Assembly: GCF_011039135.1 (NCBI RefSeq) | Contig: NZ_JAAKEJ010000001.1 | Location: forward strand, 186,001 to 250,000 | Reading direction: 5' to 3' | From: Desulfovibrio sp. ZJ209 | GTDB lineage: Bacteria > Desulfobacterota > Desulfovibrionia > Desulfovibrionales > Desulfovibrionaceae | DNA: 64,000 nucleotides | Part shown: positions 19,821 through 28,865 of the stretch, one piece after another | How positions within the stretch are numbered: the stretch's first letter is position 1 | Layout: each line of letters starts with the position of its first letter | Notes under the pieces: model-generated | What the model was told of the DNA's origin: nothing | Seen by the model: only the letters and a program-made list of their open reading frames with translations | The model's database searches: none | Program-made: the position numbers and the translations under genes

Positions 19821-20429
19821 TCAGGAGGTGGCGAGAAGGGAATCCACAAGCCGGGGGTTGCGGGCCGGGGCCAGGGTGGCGGCCAGGTAGGCCGCCCTCA
19901 GGCGGTCATAAGCGCCGTCAAGGTCGTCGTTGACCACGAGGGCGTCGTACCATGCGGCTTCGCGCAGCTCGCGTCGGGCATTGGCGAGGCGGCGCTCGAT
20001 GACCTCCTCGTCGTCCTGCCCGCGCAGGCGCAGGCGGCGCTCCAGCTCGGTGAGGCTCGGCGGCAGGATGAAGACGAAGGTGGCGGCCTCGAGGTTCAGC
20101 TTGAGCTGCGCCGCGCCCTGCACGTCGATGTCGAACAGCGCGTCGCGCCCCTCGGCGAGCATGGCCTCCACCGGGGCGAGCGGCGTGCCGTAAAGGTTGC
20201 CGTGCACCTCGGCCCATTCGGCGAATTCGCCGGCCGCGCGGCGGCGCTCGAAGTCGGGACGGCTGAGAAAGGTGTAGTCCCTGCCGTTCACCTCGCCCTC
20301 GCGCGGGGCCCGCGTGGTGCAGCTCACGGAATAGCCGATGGCCGGAAATTCGGCGCGAAGCCGCCGGACGAGGGTGGTCTTGCCGGCGCCGGAAGGCGCG
20401 CTGAGCACGAGCGCGATGCCCTGGCGCAT
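19821..20429 (-). CDS. gmk: Guanylate kinase
   Basis: 202 residues. The P-loop SAPSGAGKTTLVRRL (residue about 9), GMP-binding SCTTRAPREGEVNGRDYTFL (about 35) and the lid-region RRLRLRGQDDEEVIERR are as expected. It phosphorylates GMP to GDP. The ATG overlaps the stop of the remA-type gene (TGATG). The remA-gmk pairing downstream of yicC is a common bacterial arrangement. Confidence 0.95.
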   Translation of the reverse strand: MRQGIALVLSAPSGAGKTTLVRRLRAEFPAIGYSVSCTTRAPREGEVNGRDYTFLSRPDFERRRAAGEFAEWAEVHGNLYGTPLAPVEAMLAEGRDALFDIDVQGAAQLKLNLEAATFVFILPPSLTELERRLRLRGQDDEEVIERRLANARRELREAAWYDALVVNDDLDGAYDRLRAAYLAATLAPARNPRLVDSLLATS

Positions 20430-20680
20430 CAGGCGTCCTCCTGGGCGAAGCGCTGGCTGATGGTCTCCGGCTGGATGGAGGAGAGGATCACGTGGTTGGA
20501 ATCCGTCACCAAAATGGAGCGCGTCTTGCGGCCCTGAGTGGCGTCCACCAGGCGCCCGGCCGCGCGGGCGTCCTCCCTGAGGCGGCGCATGGGCGACGAG
20601 GCCGGGTTGGCGATGCCCACCACGCGGGCGGCGAGCACATAGTTGCCGAAACCGATATTGATGAGTCGTTCGCCTGCCAT
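20429..20680 (-). CDS. remA: RemA/DUF370 family regulatory protein
   Basis: 83 residues beginning with [20 protein letters not shown], then the conserved [12 protein letters not shown] and the [24 protein letters not shown] block that defines the family. Bacillus RemA is a DNA-binding activator of biofilm matrix genes; its role in this lineage is not known. It sits between yicC (2 bases away) and gmk (overlapping), an arrangement shared by many Gram-positive and delta-proteobacterial genomes. Confidence 0.9.
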   Translation of the reverse strand: MAGERLINIGFGNYVLAARVVGIANPASSPMRRLREDARAAGRLVDATQGRKTRSILVTDSNHVILSSIQPETISQRFAQEDA

Positions 20681-20682
20681 GG

Positions 20683-21561
20683 CTATTCCAGGTTCTGTAC
20701 CTGCTCGCGGCACTTTTCCAGCTCGTTCTTGAAATCCACCACCAGGCGGGAGAGCCGGATGTCGGGGATCTTGTTGCCGCAGGTGTTGATCTCGCGGAAG
20801 CACTCCTGGAGCGTGAAATCGAGGCGCCGGCCCGCGTCGCCGCCGCCGCGCAAAAGCTCGCGCAGGCGCGTCAGGTGCGCGCCAAGGCGCGTCAACTCCT
20901 CGCTCACGTCGAGGCGGTCCATGAGCACGGTCACTTCCTGCAGGAAGCGCGCCTCGTCGAGCGAAAGGCCTTCGGGCGCGAGCTCTCCCGCGATGCGGGC
21001 GCGCAGCGCCTCGGCCCGCTCCTTCTTGATGGCCGGGGCCGCGGCCGCGAGCTCGCAGGTCCACTCTTCCATGCGCCTGAGCCGGGCATCGAGGTCTGCA
21101 GCGAGCGCGGCCCCCTCGGCTTCGCGGGACTGGTTCCAGTCCTCCAGGGCGCGGCCAAGGCCTGCCTCAAGCTCGAGCACCAGCGCCTCGTCCGGCGCGG
21201 CGGCGTTCTCGCCCCACAGCGCGGGCACGGAGAGGAGCGCCGCATAGTCGGGCGTGAAGGCGTCGCCCCGCTGGCGGGCGAGGGCGGCCAGGCTGTCCAG
21301 CATGGAGGAGGCCAAGCCTGCGTCAAAGCCCGCGCCGGGGGCGCCCGTGGCCCCCTGGAGGGTGAGGCTCACGTCCACGCGCCCGCGCGAGGCGTGCCGG
21401 CGCACGATCTTTTCCAGCACGGGCTCGAGAGAGCGCACCGCGGGCGGCAGGCGCCATTTGAGGTCCAGATGGCGCCCGTTGACGCTCTTGACTTCCCATT
21501 GCTGGATGCTGTCCGCGCTTTCCGCAAGACAGCGCCCAAAGCCGGTCATGCTGCGAAGCAT
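20683..21561 (-). CDS. YicC/YloC family endoribonuclease
   Basis: 292 residues from the ATG at 21561, giving the usual [10 protein letters not shown] start; an alternative ATG at 21579 would add six residues. The N-terminal signature SMTGFGR, the [17 protein letters not shown] block (about residue 30) and the C-terminal [20 protein letters not shown] and [19 protein letters not shown] are characteristic; the last segments carry conserved acidic residues. Escherichia coli YicC has RNase activity and affects small-RNA stability. It heads the yicC-remA-gmk-pyrF-TPR-recJ operon. Confidence 0.92.
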   Translation of the reverse strand: MLRSMTGFGRCLAESADSIQQWEVKSVNGRHLDLKWRLPPAVRSLEPVLEKIVRRHASRGRVDVSLTLQGATGAPGAGFDAGLASSMLDSLAALARQRGDAFTPDYAALLSVPALWGENAAAPDEALVLELEAGLGRALEDWNQSREAEGAALAADLDARLRRMEEWTCELAAAAPAIKKERAEALRARIAGELAPEGLSLDEARFLQEVTVLMDRLDVSEELTRLGAHLTRLRELLRGGGDAGRRLDFTLQECFREINTCGNKIPDIRLSRLVVDFKNELEKCREQVQNLE

Positions 21562-21832
21562 GGCGCGCGCCCCCTTCATCGGCCGCAGGCCCGGCTGCGG
21601 CGGCTTGGCTGCGAAGAAGAAAATCTACTTCAGGGCAGGGCGGATTGCAAGGCAGGGATGGCCGGGAGGGCGGCGTGCTTTGCCGGAACCCCCTCGCAGA
21701 ACGGGAGAATCGGCGAAGAGAGACGGGCAAAAATCCATGGGCGGCCGCCTGAGAACGCGAAGGGCCGGCCCCCGCGGGGAACCGGCCCTGAAGTGCTGTT
21801 GCGGATGTGCGTGCGCCGCGGAGGACTGCCGG

Positions 21833-23404
21833 CTAGGCGCCTTCCTTTTCGCCTTCCTTGCGCATGCCTTCGAGGATGTCGGTAAGCACGTGCGATTCCT
21901 GCACCATCTCGGCCATTTGCTCCACGGCCTCGCCCATGACGCGCGAGATCTCGGCGCTCAGGTGGTTGACCTCGGTGATGCTGCGGTTGATCTCTTCCGA
22001 CGCGGCGGACTGCTCCGTGGCGGCGGCGGCGATGGCCGAAACGCGCAGGCTGGAGTCTTCGGCGAGGCCCGAGATGTGCTCGAGCGCGGCGCCGGATTCC
22101 TCGCCCATGTGGCTCGTGTGCTCGATGGCCTCCACCGCGGTGTCGAGGTTGGCGGAGCTCTTGGCCGTGCGCTGCTGGATGGCCTCGATGGCGGATTCCA
22201 CGTCGCGGGTGGCGCTCATGGTCTTTTCCGCAAGCTTGCGCACCTCGTCGGCCACCACGGCGAAGCCGCGGCCCGCCTCGCCGGCGCGGGCGGCCTCGAT
22301 GGCGGCGTTGAGCGCGAGCAGGTTGGTCTGGTCGGCGATGTCGCGGATGAGGGTGAGCACCGTGCCGATGTCCTTGGCCTGCTTGTCGAGGCCTTCCATG
22401 TCGGTCTTGAGGTTGACGGAGAGGGTGCGCAGGGTGCGCAGGCTCTCCACCGTGCGCAACACTAGGGCATTGCCCTCGTGGGCCTGGGTCTGCACCGAGG
22501 TGGCCGCGTCGGCCGCGCCCTCGGCGTTGCTCGCCACCTCGAGCACCGTGGAATTCATCTCGTTCATGGCCGTGGCGGACTCGGAGAGGCGGGCCGCCGC
22601 TTCCTGCGCCTGGTTGCGCACTTCGTTCAAGGCCACGTTGAGGCTTTCGGCGCCCTTGTCGATGCCGCTGACCACGCCTTCGAGCTGCGTGACCATGTGG
22701 GCGCGCGCCTCGGCCGCGGCCTGCTTGCTGCGCTTCTCGAGGGCGATGCGCTCGGTGATGTCCTCGCCCACTTCGAGATGGCCGATGACCTTGCCGCTCG
22801 CGTCATGCAGGTATTCGAGGATGATCTGCATGGTCTTGCCGTTGGGCATGTGGTTGATGACGCGATGGTTGCCCTTGCGCAGCTGCTCGATGCCGCAGTT
22901 CGGGGTGTTGCAGATGTTGCCGCCCTTGGCGGAGCAGTGCTTGCCCATGACCTCGTCCATGGAGGTCTTGCCCATGGACTTGAGCGAGGCCGTGTTGCAG
23001 AAGGTCCAGTTCATGTCCGGGTCGGTGACGGCGATGGCCCAGGGCAGCCCGTTGAGGATGCTCTCGTACCAGTGCGTGCGGTCCAGCGAGCGCTGGCGCA
23101 TGCCCACCACGCCGCGGGCGAGCGGCGCGAGGCTGCCGCAGGCGGCCGGGTCGAGCTGGGGCACGGCCTTGCCCTGGGAAGCGGCCTCGGCGTATTCCGC
23201 GATCTTCGGCAAATTGCCCGTGCTTTTGGAGATGAGGACGGCCCCGATGATGGCGAGCACGATGGCCGCGCCGATGCCCGGGAGCGCCGCGCTCCAGGCG
23301 GAGGCGCCCGATGACATGCAGATGCTTACGATGCAGGCGAGGCACGCGAGCACCAAAAAGCAGAGGAAGATAAGCACCTGTTTGGAGCTGAGTGAATTGC
23401 TCAT
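21833..23404 (-). CDS. Methyl-accepting chemotaxis protein with a PAS domain
   Basis: 523 residues from the ATG at 23404 (AAAGGA eight bases upstream). Two membrane helices lie at about 7-29 and 38-60, with almost no periplasmic loop, so the sensor is cytoplasmic or membrane-embedded. A PAS domain spans about 115-225 and carries a cysteine pair in [15 protein letters not shown], which could bind a metal or sense redox. The C-terminal signalling hairpin has the conserved tip [21 protein letters not shown] (split around residue 370) and methylation-type helices. It is transcribed alone, between recR and yicC, with 428 bases of leader that contain a long inverted repeat. Confidence 0.92.
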   Translation of the reverse strand: MSNSLSSKQVLIFLCFLVLACLACIVSICMSSGASAWSAALPGIGAAIVLAIIGAVLISKSTGNLPKIAEYAEAASQGKAVPQLDPAACGSLAPLARGVVGMRQRSLDRTHWYESILNGLPWAIAVTDPDMNWTFCNTASLKSMGKTSMDEVMGKHCSAKGGNICNTPNCGIEQLRKGNHRVINHMPNGKTMQIILEYLHDASGKVIGHLEVGEDITERIALEKRSKQAAAEARAHMVTQLEGVVSGIDKGAESLNVALNEVRNQAQEAAARLSESATAMNEMNSTVLEVASNAEGAADAATSVQTQAHEGNALVLRTVESLRTLRTLSVNLKTDMEGLDKQAKDIGTVLTLIRDIADQTNLLALNAAIEAARAGEAGRGFAVVADEVRKLAEKTMSATRDVESAIEAIQQRTAKSSANLDTAVEAIEHTSHMGEESGAALEHISGLAEDSSLRVSAIAAAATEQSAASEEINRSITEVNHLSAEISRVMGEAVEQMAEMVQESHVLTDILEGMRKEGEKEGA

Positions 23405-23676
23405 GGCTGTGTCCTTTCCAAAAGCTGCTGAGCTGAAAGGGCGCCCGGCGGCGGGTAAGCCGCGCCGCATGGCGGAATCTGCACTTCTGTTCGGTATGTG
23501 GCGGAGAAACTTTATATGGAACGGGGCTTTTTGCAAGAAAAAAGGGGAGGGGGCGGGCCATGGCGCCGGGCCGGGGGAGGTTTTCTTGCGTGGCTTATGA
23601 GAGATATTCCTTAAATCCGTCTGGAGCGAAGCGGAAGACGGGGCTGGTGCCGGAAGGAGCCTAAAAAATAAGATTT

Positions 23677-23768
23677 TTTGCTGCTTGCAAGGAAGATAAA
23701 AATTTTCGACGGGAGTGTACTCAGGTACTCGACCGAGAAAATTTTTCTCTGACGCAGCAAGCAGCAAA
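23677..23768. repeat. Long imperfect inverted repeat between recR and the chemoreceptor gene
   Basis: The outer arms TTTGCTGCTTGC (23677-23688) and GCAAGCAGCAAA (23757-23768) are perfect 12-bp complements. Inside them AAAAATTTTC-type and GAAAATTTTT-type segments (about 23698-23707 and 23736-23746) and GTAC/GTAC pairs extend the fold. On the minus strand it is followed by A/T-rich sequence with T-runs, so it may end the recR transcript. A second small hairpin (AGCAGGC / GCCTGCT) lies at 23781-23797. I see no gene in 23405-23972. Confidence 0.6.
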
Positions 23769-23972
23769 GCGGTAGCCGTTAGCAGGCTCTGCCTGCTTAG
23801 GGATAGCGACAGCGGTTCCGTTGACTCGCTACCGCGCTAACCAAATGCTGTCTTCATCCGTGGCTTCCTTCGTCGCAACGGCTGAAGCAAGGCTGTTTTT
23901 AACGGAGACTTTAGGCGTTACACAGGCAGCACAGGCACAGCACCAACCCGGAAGCGGTGCACGGCCCTTCGC

Positions 23973-24569
23973 CTACAGCTCCTGCCGGAAACGCAGGGAC
24001 TGGCGCAGCGTCTCGCGGTCCATGTACTTGACCTCGGCGCCGAGCGGGATGCCCTGCGCAAGGCGCGACACGCGCAAGGAAGGGAAGCGCCGGCGCACCA
24101 TCTCGCGCACATAGGCCGCGGTATTTTCCGCCTCCACGGTGGCGCCGAGGGCGAGGATGAGCTCGGCTATCTCGCCTTCCGCGAGGCGCCGCTCCAGCCG
24201 TCCGAGGTCGGGCGCGCCCTCCTGCGGGCCCAGGAGGCCGCCGAGGATGAGGTACTGCCCGCGGTAAAAGCCGCCTTCTTCCAGGGTGAGCATGCTGTCC
24301 CACTCGGTGACGAGGCAGAGCGTGTCGCGGCTGCGGGCGCCGTCGGCGCAGATGGCGCAGGGGTCGGTGGCCGAGAGGCCCCCGCAGCGGCCGCAAAGAT
24401 GCAGGCTGTCGCGCAGGCCGTGGATATTCTGCCCGAGGCGGCGCGTCTCGGCCTCGGGCCACTTGAGCAGGGTCATGGCGACCCGCATGGCGGACTTGGG
24501 GCCCAAGCCCGGCAGGCGCGCCATCTGCTCGACGAGCACCCTGAGCGGCTCGGGAACGCGGGCCGGCAT
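23973..24569 (-). CDS. recR: Recombination mediator protein RecR
   Basis: 198 residues. The helix-hairpin-helix LPGLGPKSAMRVAMTLL (about residue 19), the zinc finger CGRCGGLSATDPCAIC (about 59) and the Toprim motifs LVTEWDSMLTLEE and GGFYRGQYLILGGLLGP are all complete. RecR acts with RecO (and RecF) to load RecA at single-stranded gaps. It is three bases downstream of ybaB, the usual dnaX-ybaB-recR order. Confidence 0.96.
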   Translation of the reverse strand: MPARVPEPLRVLVEQMARLPGLGPKSAMRVAMTLLKWPEAETRRLGQNIHGLRDSLHLCGRCGGLSATDPCAICADGARSRDTLCLVTEWDSMLTLEEGGFYRGQYLILGGLLGPQEGAPDLGRLERRLAEGEIAELILALGATVEAENTAAYVREMVRRRFPSLRVSRLAQGIPLGAEVKYMDRETLRQSLRFRQEL

Positions 24570-24572
24570 GGC

Positions 24573-24884
24573 CTAGAACATGCCGGGCAACTTGATGCCC
24601 CCGGAAATGGCGTTCATCTCGCGCTCCATGCTTTCGCGGGCGATGCGCGAAGCCTCGTTGACGGCGGCGAGGATGAGATCCTGCAGCATTTCCACGTCGC
24701 CGCCCTCAAGGGCCTTGGGGTCGATGGTGAGCTTGCGCAGCTCCTGCTTGCCGGAAACCTCGGCCTTGACCATGCCGCCGCCGCTGGCGGCCTCGTAGGT
24801 GCGCTCGGCCATCTCCTGCTGGAGCTTGGCGAGCTTGTTCTGCATGACCTGGGCCTGGCGCAGGATGTCGTTCATGTTGCGCAT
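24573..24884 (-). CDS. YbaB/EbfC family nucleoid-associated protein
   Basis: 103 residues, normal size. It has the family pattern: helix NDILRQAQVMQNKLAKLQQEM, the ASGGGMVKAEVSGKQELRKLTIDP sheet (with conserved GGG and VKA), and helix DLILAAVNEASRIARESME. Homologues bind DNA as dimers. It lies between dnaX and recR in the conserved cluster. Confidence 0.94.
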   Translation of the reverse strand: MRNMNDILRQAQVMQNKLAKLQQEMAERTYEAASGGGMVKAEVSGKQELRKLTIDPKALEGGDVEMLQDLILAAVNEASRIARESMEREMNAISGGIKLPGMF

Positions 24885-24917
24885 GGGGGTCTCCTCGCGC
24901 CCGGGGGCGCGTCGTTG

Positions 24918-26741
24918 TTAGGGTTTGGCGCTCAGGGGCGCGGCCGGGGCGCCCGCTTCCGTGCAATGGTCGATTTCCGCTCCCAAAAGCTCGAAGCAGT
25001 GCCTAAGCTCGGGGCGCCGGGAAAATTCGGCGATGAGCTCGCCCTGGCTGCGGCGCGCCCTGGGCGCCACGATGTCGAGCTCGGGCGCCCCCCCGCCGCA
25101 ATAGCTGGCGAGGGCCGCTTCCAGCGCCGGGCGGTGCTTTTCCAGCTGGTGCACGAGGGCGCGCGCGGGCGCGTGCAGGGTGAGCGCCCCGGGGCGCCAG
25201 TCCACCTCGAGGCCGCGCAGGGCATGGAGCGGGGGCGCGGGGCGCCCGGCTTCGTGCTCGGCGGTGCAGAAGGCGCAGAACGAGGCCCAGTCCGGCTGGA
25301 AATTGGGGGCGGCCTGCACCGGCTCAGGCGCGTTGCCGGGTGCGGCTGTGTCGGCCTCGGGCGCTCCACTGGATGCAGCAGCGGCGGGGGCAGGCTTTTC
25401 CGCAGTCTCCCGGGGTGGCTCGATGTGTGCGGCGGCTTCGGCGTGCTCGGGCGCCGCGCTCCGAGGCTCAGCTTCCGGCACGGGCGCGGGCGCTTCTGTC
25501 GCGTTCGGGGCTCTCGCTTCCGGGGCCGGAGCCTGTGCCGGCCCAGGCCGCGCCGGCTCCACGCGGGGGCGGCTTTCCGGGGGCGCCACGGGGCGCGCCG
25601 GCTCCGCCGTGGCTCCCGCAAGGCCCTCCAGCTTTTCCAGCGGCAACAGGCGCGGCAAAAGGGCCAGGTTGAGCAGCAAGAGCTCCAGCGCTGCACCGGG
25701 TTCCGGGCTCTGGGTGATGCCGCGCTGCGCGTCGAGGGTCATCTGCCAGGCGGCATGGAGGTGCGGGGCCGAAAAGCGCTCCGCCATGGCCGTGAGCCAC
25801 GCGGCCTCGTCCTCCGGGAGGGCCAGCGCGCCAAGCGCCGCGCCGCCGCCCTGCCTGAAGAGGAAGAGGTTGCGCCAGTGGCCGGCGAGCTCGCGCAGGA
25901 AGAAGCCGATGTCCACGCCTTCGCGCAACAGGTGCCGGCTCGTGTCCGCGGCTGCGGCGCAATCCTGCGCCGAAAGCGCGCCGAAGAGCCGGGTGAAGAG
26001 CTCCTGGCCGGCGAGGCCGAGCACCTGCCGGGTGGTCTCCGCGTCGAGGGTGGCGCCCCCGAGGGCCAGCGTCTGGTCGAGCAGGGACATGGCGTCGCGC
26101 ACGCTGCCCGCGGCGCGCCTCGCGATGAGGCGCACGGCCGCGTCCTCATAGCCGCGGCCCTCGGCGTTGAGGGTGCGCACGAGATGGGCGGCCAGTGCGT
26201 CTTCCCCGAGGTGGCGGAAGACGAAGTGCTGGCAGCGGCTGACGATGGTGACGGGGAACTTGTGGGCCTCGGTGGTGGCGAAGATGAAGACCACGCGCTC
26301 CGGCGGCTCCTCCAGCGTCTTCAACAGGGCGTTGAAGGCACTGCGCGAGAGCATGTGCGCCTCGTCGATGATGAAGACCTTGTAGCGGCCGTCCATGGGG
26401 GCGTAGCCGATATGCTCCCTGAGTGCGCGGGCGTCCTCCACGCTGTTGTTGGAGGCGCCGTCGATCTCGGTCACGTCCACATGGGAGCCGGCCGCTATCT
26501 TGCGGCACTGGGCGCACTCGTTGCACGGCTCGGCCGCCGGGGCGTGCTCGCAGTTGAGCGCCTTGGCGAAGATGCGGGCGATGGTGGTCTTGCCGACGCC
26601 CCGGGTGCCGCTCAAAAGATAGGCCGGGGCCGGGCTGTCGCGTTCCGCGGCGCGCGACAGCGCGGCCACGACCATCTCCTGGCCGGCCACCTCTGCGAAG
26701 GTCTGCGGACGGTAGCGCGCCGCGAGCGAAAGGTGCTTCAT
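24918..26741 (-). CDS. dnaX: DNA polymerase III subunits gamma and tau
   Basis: 607 residues from the ATG at 26741, which gives LSLAARYRPQTFAEVAGQE, the family start; six codons further upstream are open but unneeded. The Walker A is GTRGVGKTTIARIFA (about residue 44), the zinc module CEHAPAAEPCNECAQC follows, Walker B is KVFIIDEAHMLS and the SRC box is VTIVSRCQHFVF. Residues about 370-500 are a long Pro/Ala/Glu-rich linker, and the last 100 form a tau-like C-terminal domain. I see no obvious A-rich slippery site for a shorter gamma form. It loads the sliding clamp and couples polymerase to helicase. Confidence 0.95.
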   Translation of the reverse strand: MKHLSLAARYRPQTFAEVAGQEMVVAALSRAAERDSPAPAYLLSGTRGVGKTTIARIFAKALNCEHAPAAEPCNECAQCRKIAAGSHVDVTEIDGASNNSVEDARALREHIGYAPMDGRYKVFIIDEAHMLSRSAFNALLKTLEEPPERVVFIFATTEAHKFPVTIVSRCQHFVFRHLGEDALAAHLVRTLNAEGRGYEDAAVRLIARRAAGSVRDAMSLLDQTLALGGATLDAETTRQVLGLAGQELFTRLFGALSAQDCAAAADTSRHLLREGVDIGFFLRELAGHWRNLFLFRQGGGAALGALALPEDEAAWLTAMAERFSAPHLHAAWQMTLDAQRGITQSPEPGAALELLLLNLALLPRLLPLEKLEGLAGATAEPARPVAPPESRPRVEPARPGPAQAPAPEARAPNATEAPAPVPEAEPRSAAPEHAEAAAHIEPPRETAEKPAPAAAASSGAPEADTAAPGNAPEPVQAAPNFQPDWASFCAFCTAEHEAGRPAPPLHALRGLEVDWRPGALTLHAPARALVHQLEKHRPALEAALASYCGGGAPELDIVAPRARRSQGELIAEFSRRPELRHCFELLGAEIDHCTEAGAPAAPLSAKP

Positions 26742-26768
26742 GCCGCTCCGCCGGGGCAACCGGCCTGC

Positions 26769-27689
26769 CTAGAACGTGTAATGCGTCAGCCAGTCGGCGT
26801 ATTTGGGGTTCTCGCCGGTGGCGATGGCGAAAAACTCCTTCTGGAGGCGCTTGGTCACGGGGCCGGCGTGGCCCGCGCCGATCTGGCGGTGGTCCACCTC
26901 GCGGATGGGCGTGATCTCGGCGGCCGTGCCGGTGAAGAAGGCCTCGTCCGCGGTGTAGAGCTCGTCGCGGGTGAACTGCTCTTCCTTCACGGTATAGCCC
27001 ATGTCGCGCGCCACGGTGATGACGGAATTGCGCGTGATGCCGCCGAGGATGGAGGTGAGGGGCGTGGTCTTGATGATGCCGTCGCGCACGATGAAGATGT
27101 TCTCGCCCGTGGCTTCGGAAACGAAGCCGTTGGTGTCGAGCATGACGGCCTCGTCGTAGCCGTCCTCCTTGGCCTCGATCTTGGCGAGGATGGAGTTGAT
27201 GTAGTTGCCCGCGGCCTTGGCCTTGGACATGCTCGTGTTCACATGGCTCCTGGCGAAGCTGCTCGTCTTGATGCGGATGCCCTTCTCCAGCGCCTCGGGG
27301 CCCAGATAGGCGCCCCACGGCCACACGGCGATGATGGTCTGGATGGGATTGTTGCCCGGATAGACGCCCATCTCGCCATAGCCCACGAAGGAGAGCGGCC
27401 GGATATAGCCCGCGGGCAGCTTGTTGGCCACCAGCGTCTCGATACAGGCGTCGGCCAGCTGGTCGGCGGTGTAGGGCAGCTTCATGCGCAGGATCTTGGC
27501 GGAATTGAGCATGCGCTTGCAGTGGTCGCCCAGGCGGAAGACCGCCGAGGTGCCGTCCACGCAGGCATAGGCGCGGATGCCCTCGAAAATGGCGCTCCCG
27601 TAGTGCAGGGAGTGGGTGAGCACGTGAACCTGGGCCTGATCCCAGGGAACCAGCTTGCCGTCGAACCAGATGAAGTGCGTTGTCTGCAT
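26769..27689 (-). CDS. ilvE: Branched-chain amino acid aminotransferase
   Basis: 306 residues. Fold type IV aminotransferase: HSLHYGSAIFEGIRAY at the N-terminus, GYIRPLSFVGYGEMGV in the middle, the PLP lysine in MSKAKAAGNYINS (Lys158 by alignment), VSEATGENIFIVRDGII and the PLP-phosphate binding FFTGTAAEITPI. It interconverts Val, Leu and Ile with their oxo acids using glutamate. The Gly-Thr-Ala loop fits the branched-chain rather than the D-amino-acid group. It reads towards dnaX with a 27-base gap. Confidence 0.95.
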   Translation of the reverse strand: MQTTHFIWFDGKLVPWDQAQVHVLTHSLHYGSAIFEGIRAYACVDGTSAVFRLGDHCKRMLNSAKILRMKLPYTADQLADACIETLVANKLPAGYIRPLSFVGYGEMGVYPGNNPIQTIIAVWPWGAYLGPEALEKGIRIKTSSFARSHVNTSMSKAKAAGNYINSILAKIEAKEDGYDEAVMLDTNGFVSEATGENIFIVRDGIIKTTPLTSILGGITRNSVITVARDMGYTVKEEQFTRDELYTADEAFFTGTAAEITPIREVDHRQIGAGHAGPVTKRLQKEFFAIATGENPKYADWLTHYTF

Positions 27690-27766
27690 GGCTGTCCTCG
27701 CGCTGGGCGCATTTGGCGCGTGCGGTTGGCGGGCGAAAGCCCGCGCGGCCGCGCAAGGGAGAGATG

Positions 27767-28297
27767 CTACTTAAAAGCGCGGGGCTTGGCAAGCGGCGCG
27801 GGCGCCGCCGGGGCGGATGCGAGGCTTTCGGGGCCGCTGTCCTTGTCAGCGGCCTGACCTGCGCGGCAACGAAGATCCTCGCAATATGGGCACGAATCGG
27901 CGGCGCTGAGGCTCGCGAGGATGCCGCAGCCGGCTCCGCAGCCCGGGCCGTGGGCCGAGGCGTCGCGCAGGGCCGTGAGCTCGGCCTTGAGGTGTTCGAG
28001 CCCCGCGATCTGGGCCTCCACATTGGCGATGTGCTCGTCCACCAGCTGGTGCACCCAGGCGCAGTCGCGCGCCGGCCTGTCGCGGAAGGCGAGCAGCTCG
28101 CGGATCTCGGCGAGCTTCATGCCGTGGCGCCGGCAGTGCATGACGAAGCGCAGGCGCTCGAGGTCCGCCTCGCCGTAGAGGCGGTAATTGCCCTCGCTGC
28201 GCTCGGGCCGCGCGAGCAGGCCCTCCTTTTCATAAAAGCGGATGGTCACCACCGGGCAGCCGGCCAGCTTGGCCAGTTCGCCGATTTTCATCTTCAT
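27767..28297 (-). CDS. MerR family metal-responsive regulator (CadR/PbrR/ZntR-like)
   Basis: 176 residues (a second ATG two codons in is possible). The winged helix is KIGELAKLAGCPVVTIRFYEKEGLL, followed by NYRLYGEADLERLRFVMHCRRHGMKL typical of the heavy-metal branch, with the conserved Cys of MHCRRHGM. The dimerisation helix ends in a cysteine-rich tail (GCGAGCG and CPYCEDLRC) that could bind a divalent or soft metal. Such proteins twist the spacer of a target promoter to activate efflux genes. The obvious neighbour is the divergent CGGC-domain operon at 28467, so that intergenic region is the likely target. Confidence 0.85.
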   Translation of the reverse strand: MKMKIGELAKLAGCPVVTIRFYEKEGLLARPERSEGNYRLYGEADLERLRFVMHCRRHGMKLAEIRELLAFRDRPARDCAWVHQLVDEHIANVEAQIAGLEHLKAELTALRDASAHGPGCGAGCGILASLSAADSCPYCEDLRCRAGQAADKDSGPESLASAPAAPAPLAKPRAFK

Positions 28298-28466
28298 GGC
28301 TCACTCCTCGCGGCAGCGTCCTTGCATCATCTGAAGGAGAGTGGGCACGCCCGGCGCGAAAGTCAATGTGCCGGGCCTGCCGGGCGCGCCGCTTGCAAGG
28401 GGGGCGGCGCCGTGCGAGAATGCGGGCTGGAGCGCGCCCTGACGCGGCCGCCCCGGAGGTGAACGC

Positions 28467-28865
28467 ATGAAGATCGGCCTCATTCGCTGCATGCAGACCG
28501 AGGAACTGTGCCCGGCCACGCGCTGCCTGGACGCCATGCGCAAAAAAAAGGACGCCTTCGCCGATGTGGAGGGCGGGCTCGAGCTTGTGGGGGTGACCAC
28601 CTGCGGCGGCTGCCCGGGCAAAAAAGCCGGCCTGCGGGCGGCCATGATGCTGCGCCGGGGGGCACAGGCCATCGCGCTCGCCTCGTGCATCACCAAGGGC
28701 ACGCCCATCGACTACGCCTGCCCCTTTGCGGCCAGGCTCGCCAAAGTGGTCAGGGCGGCGGTGGGCGATGACGTGCCCATTTTTGCGTACACGCACGCGC
28801 CGGCGAAAAAGAAGGCGCCCGCAGCCTCCGCGCCCGGCTGCTGCGGCGCGCCCCGGGAGGCGTGA
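28467..28865 (+). CDS. CGGC domain-containing putative metal-binding protein
   Basis: 132 residues starting KIGLIRCMQTEELCPATRC, with the naming motif in TTCGGCPGKKAG (about residue 50), LASCITKGTPIDYACPFA and a Cys-rich tail GCCGAP. The repeated cysteines suggest metal or Fe-S binding; the family has no established biochemistry. GGAGGTGA lies before the ATG. It diverges from the MerR-type regulator, which probably controls it, and its stop overlaps the next start (TGATG). Confidence 0.85.
   Translation: MKIGLIRCMQTEELCPATRCLDAMRKKKDAFADVEGGLELVGVTTCGGCPGKKAGLRAAMMLRRGAQAIALASCITKGTPIDYACPFAARLAKVVRAAVGDDVPIFAYTHAPAKKKAPAASAPGCCGAPREA

Noticed and set aside
22478..23314. Long GC-rich frames opposite the chemoreceptor and other core genes
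   Set aside because: They are complements of well-supported genes and are rich in Arg, Ala, Gly, His and Pro with no family motif.
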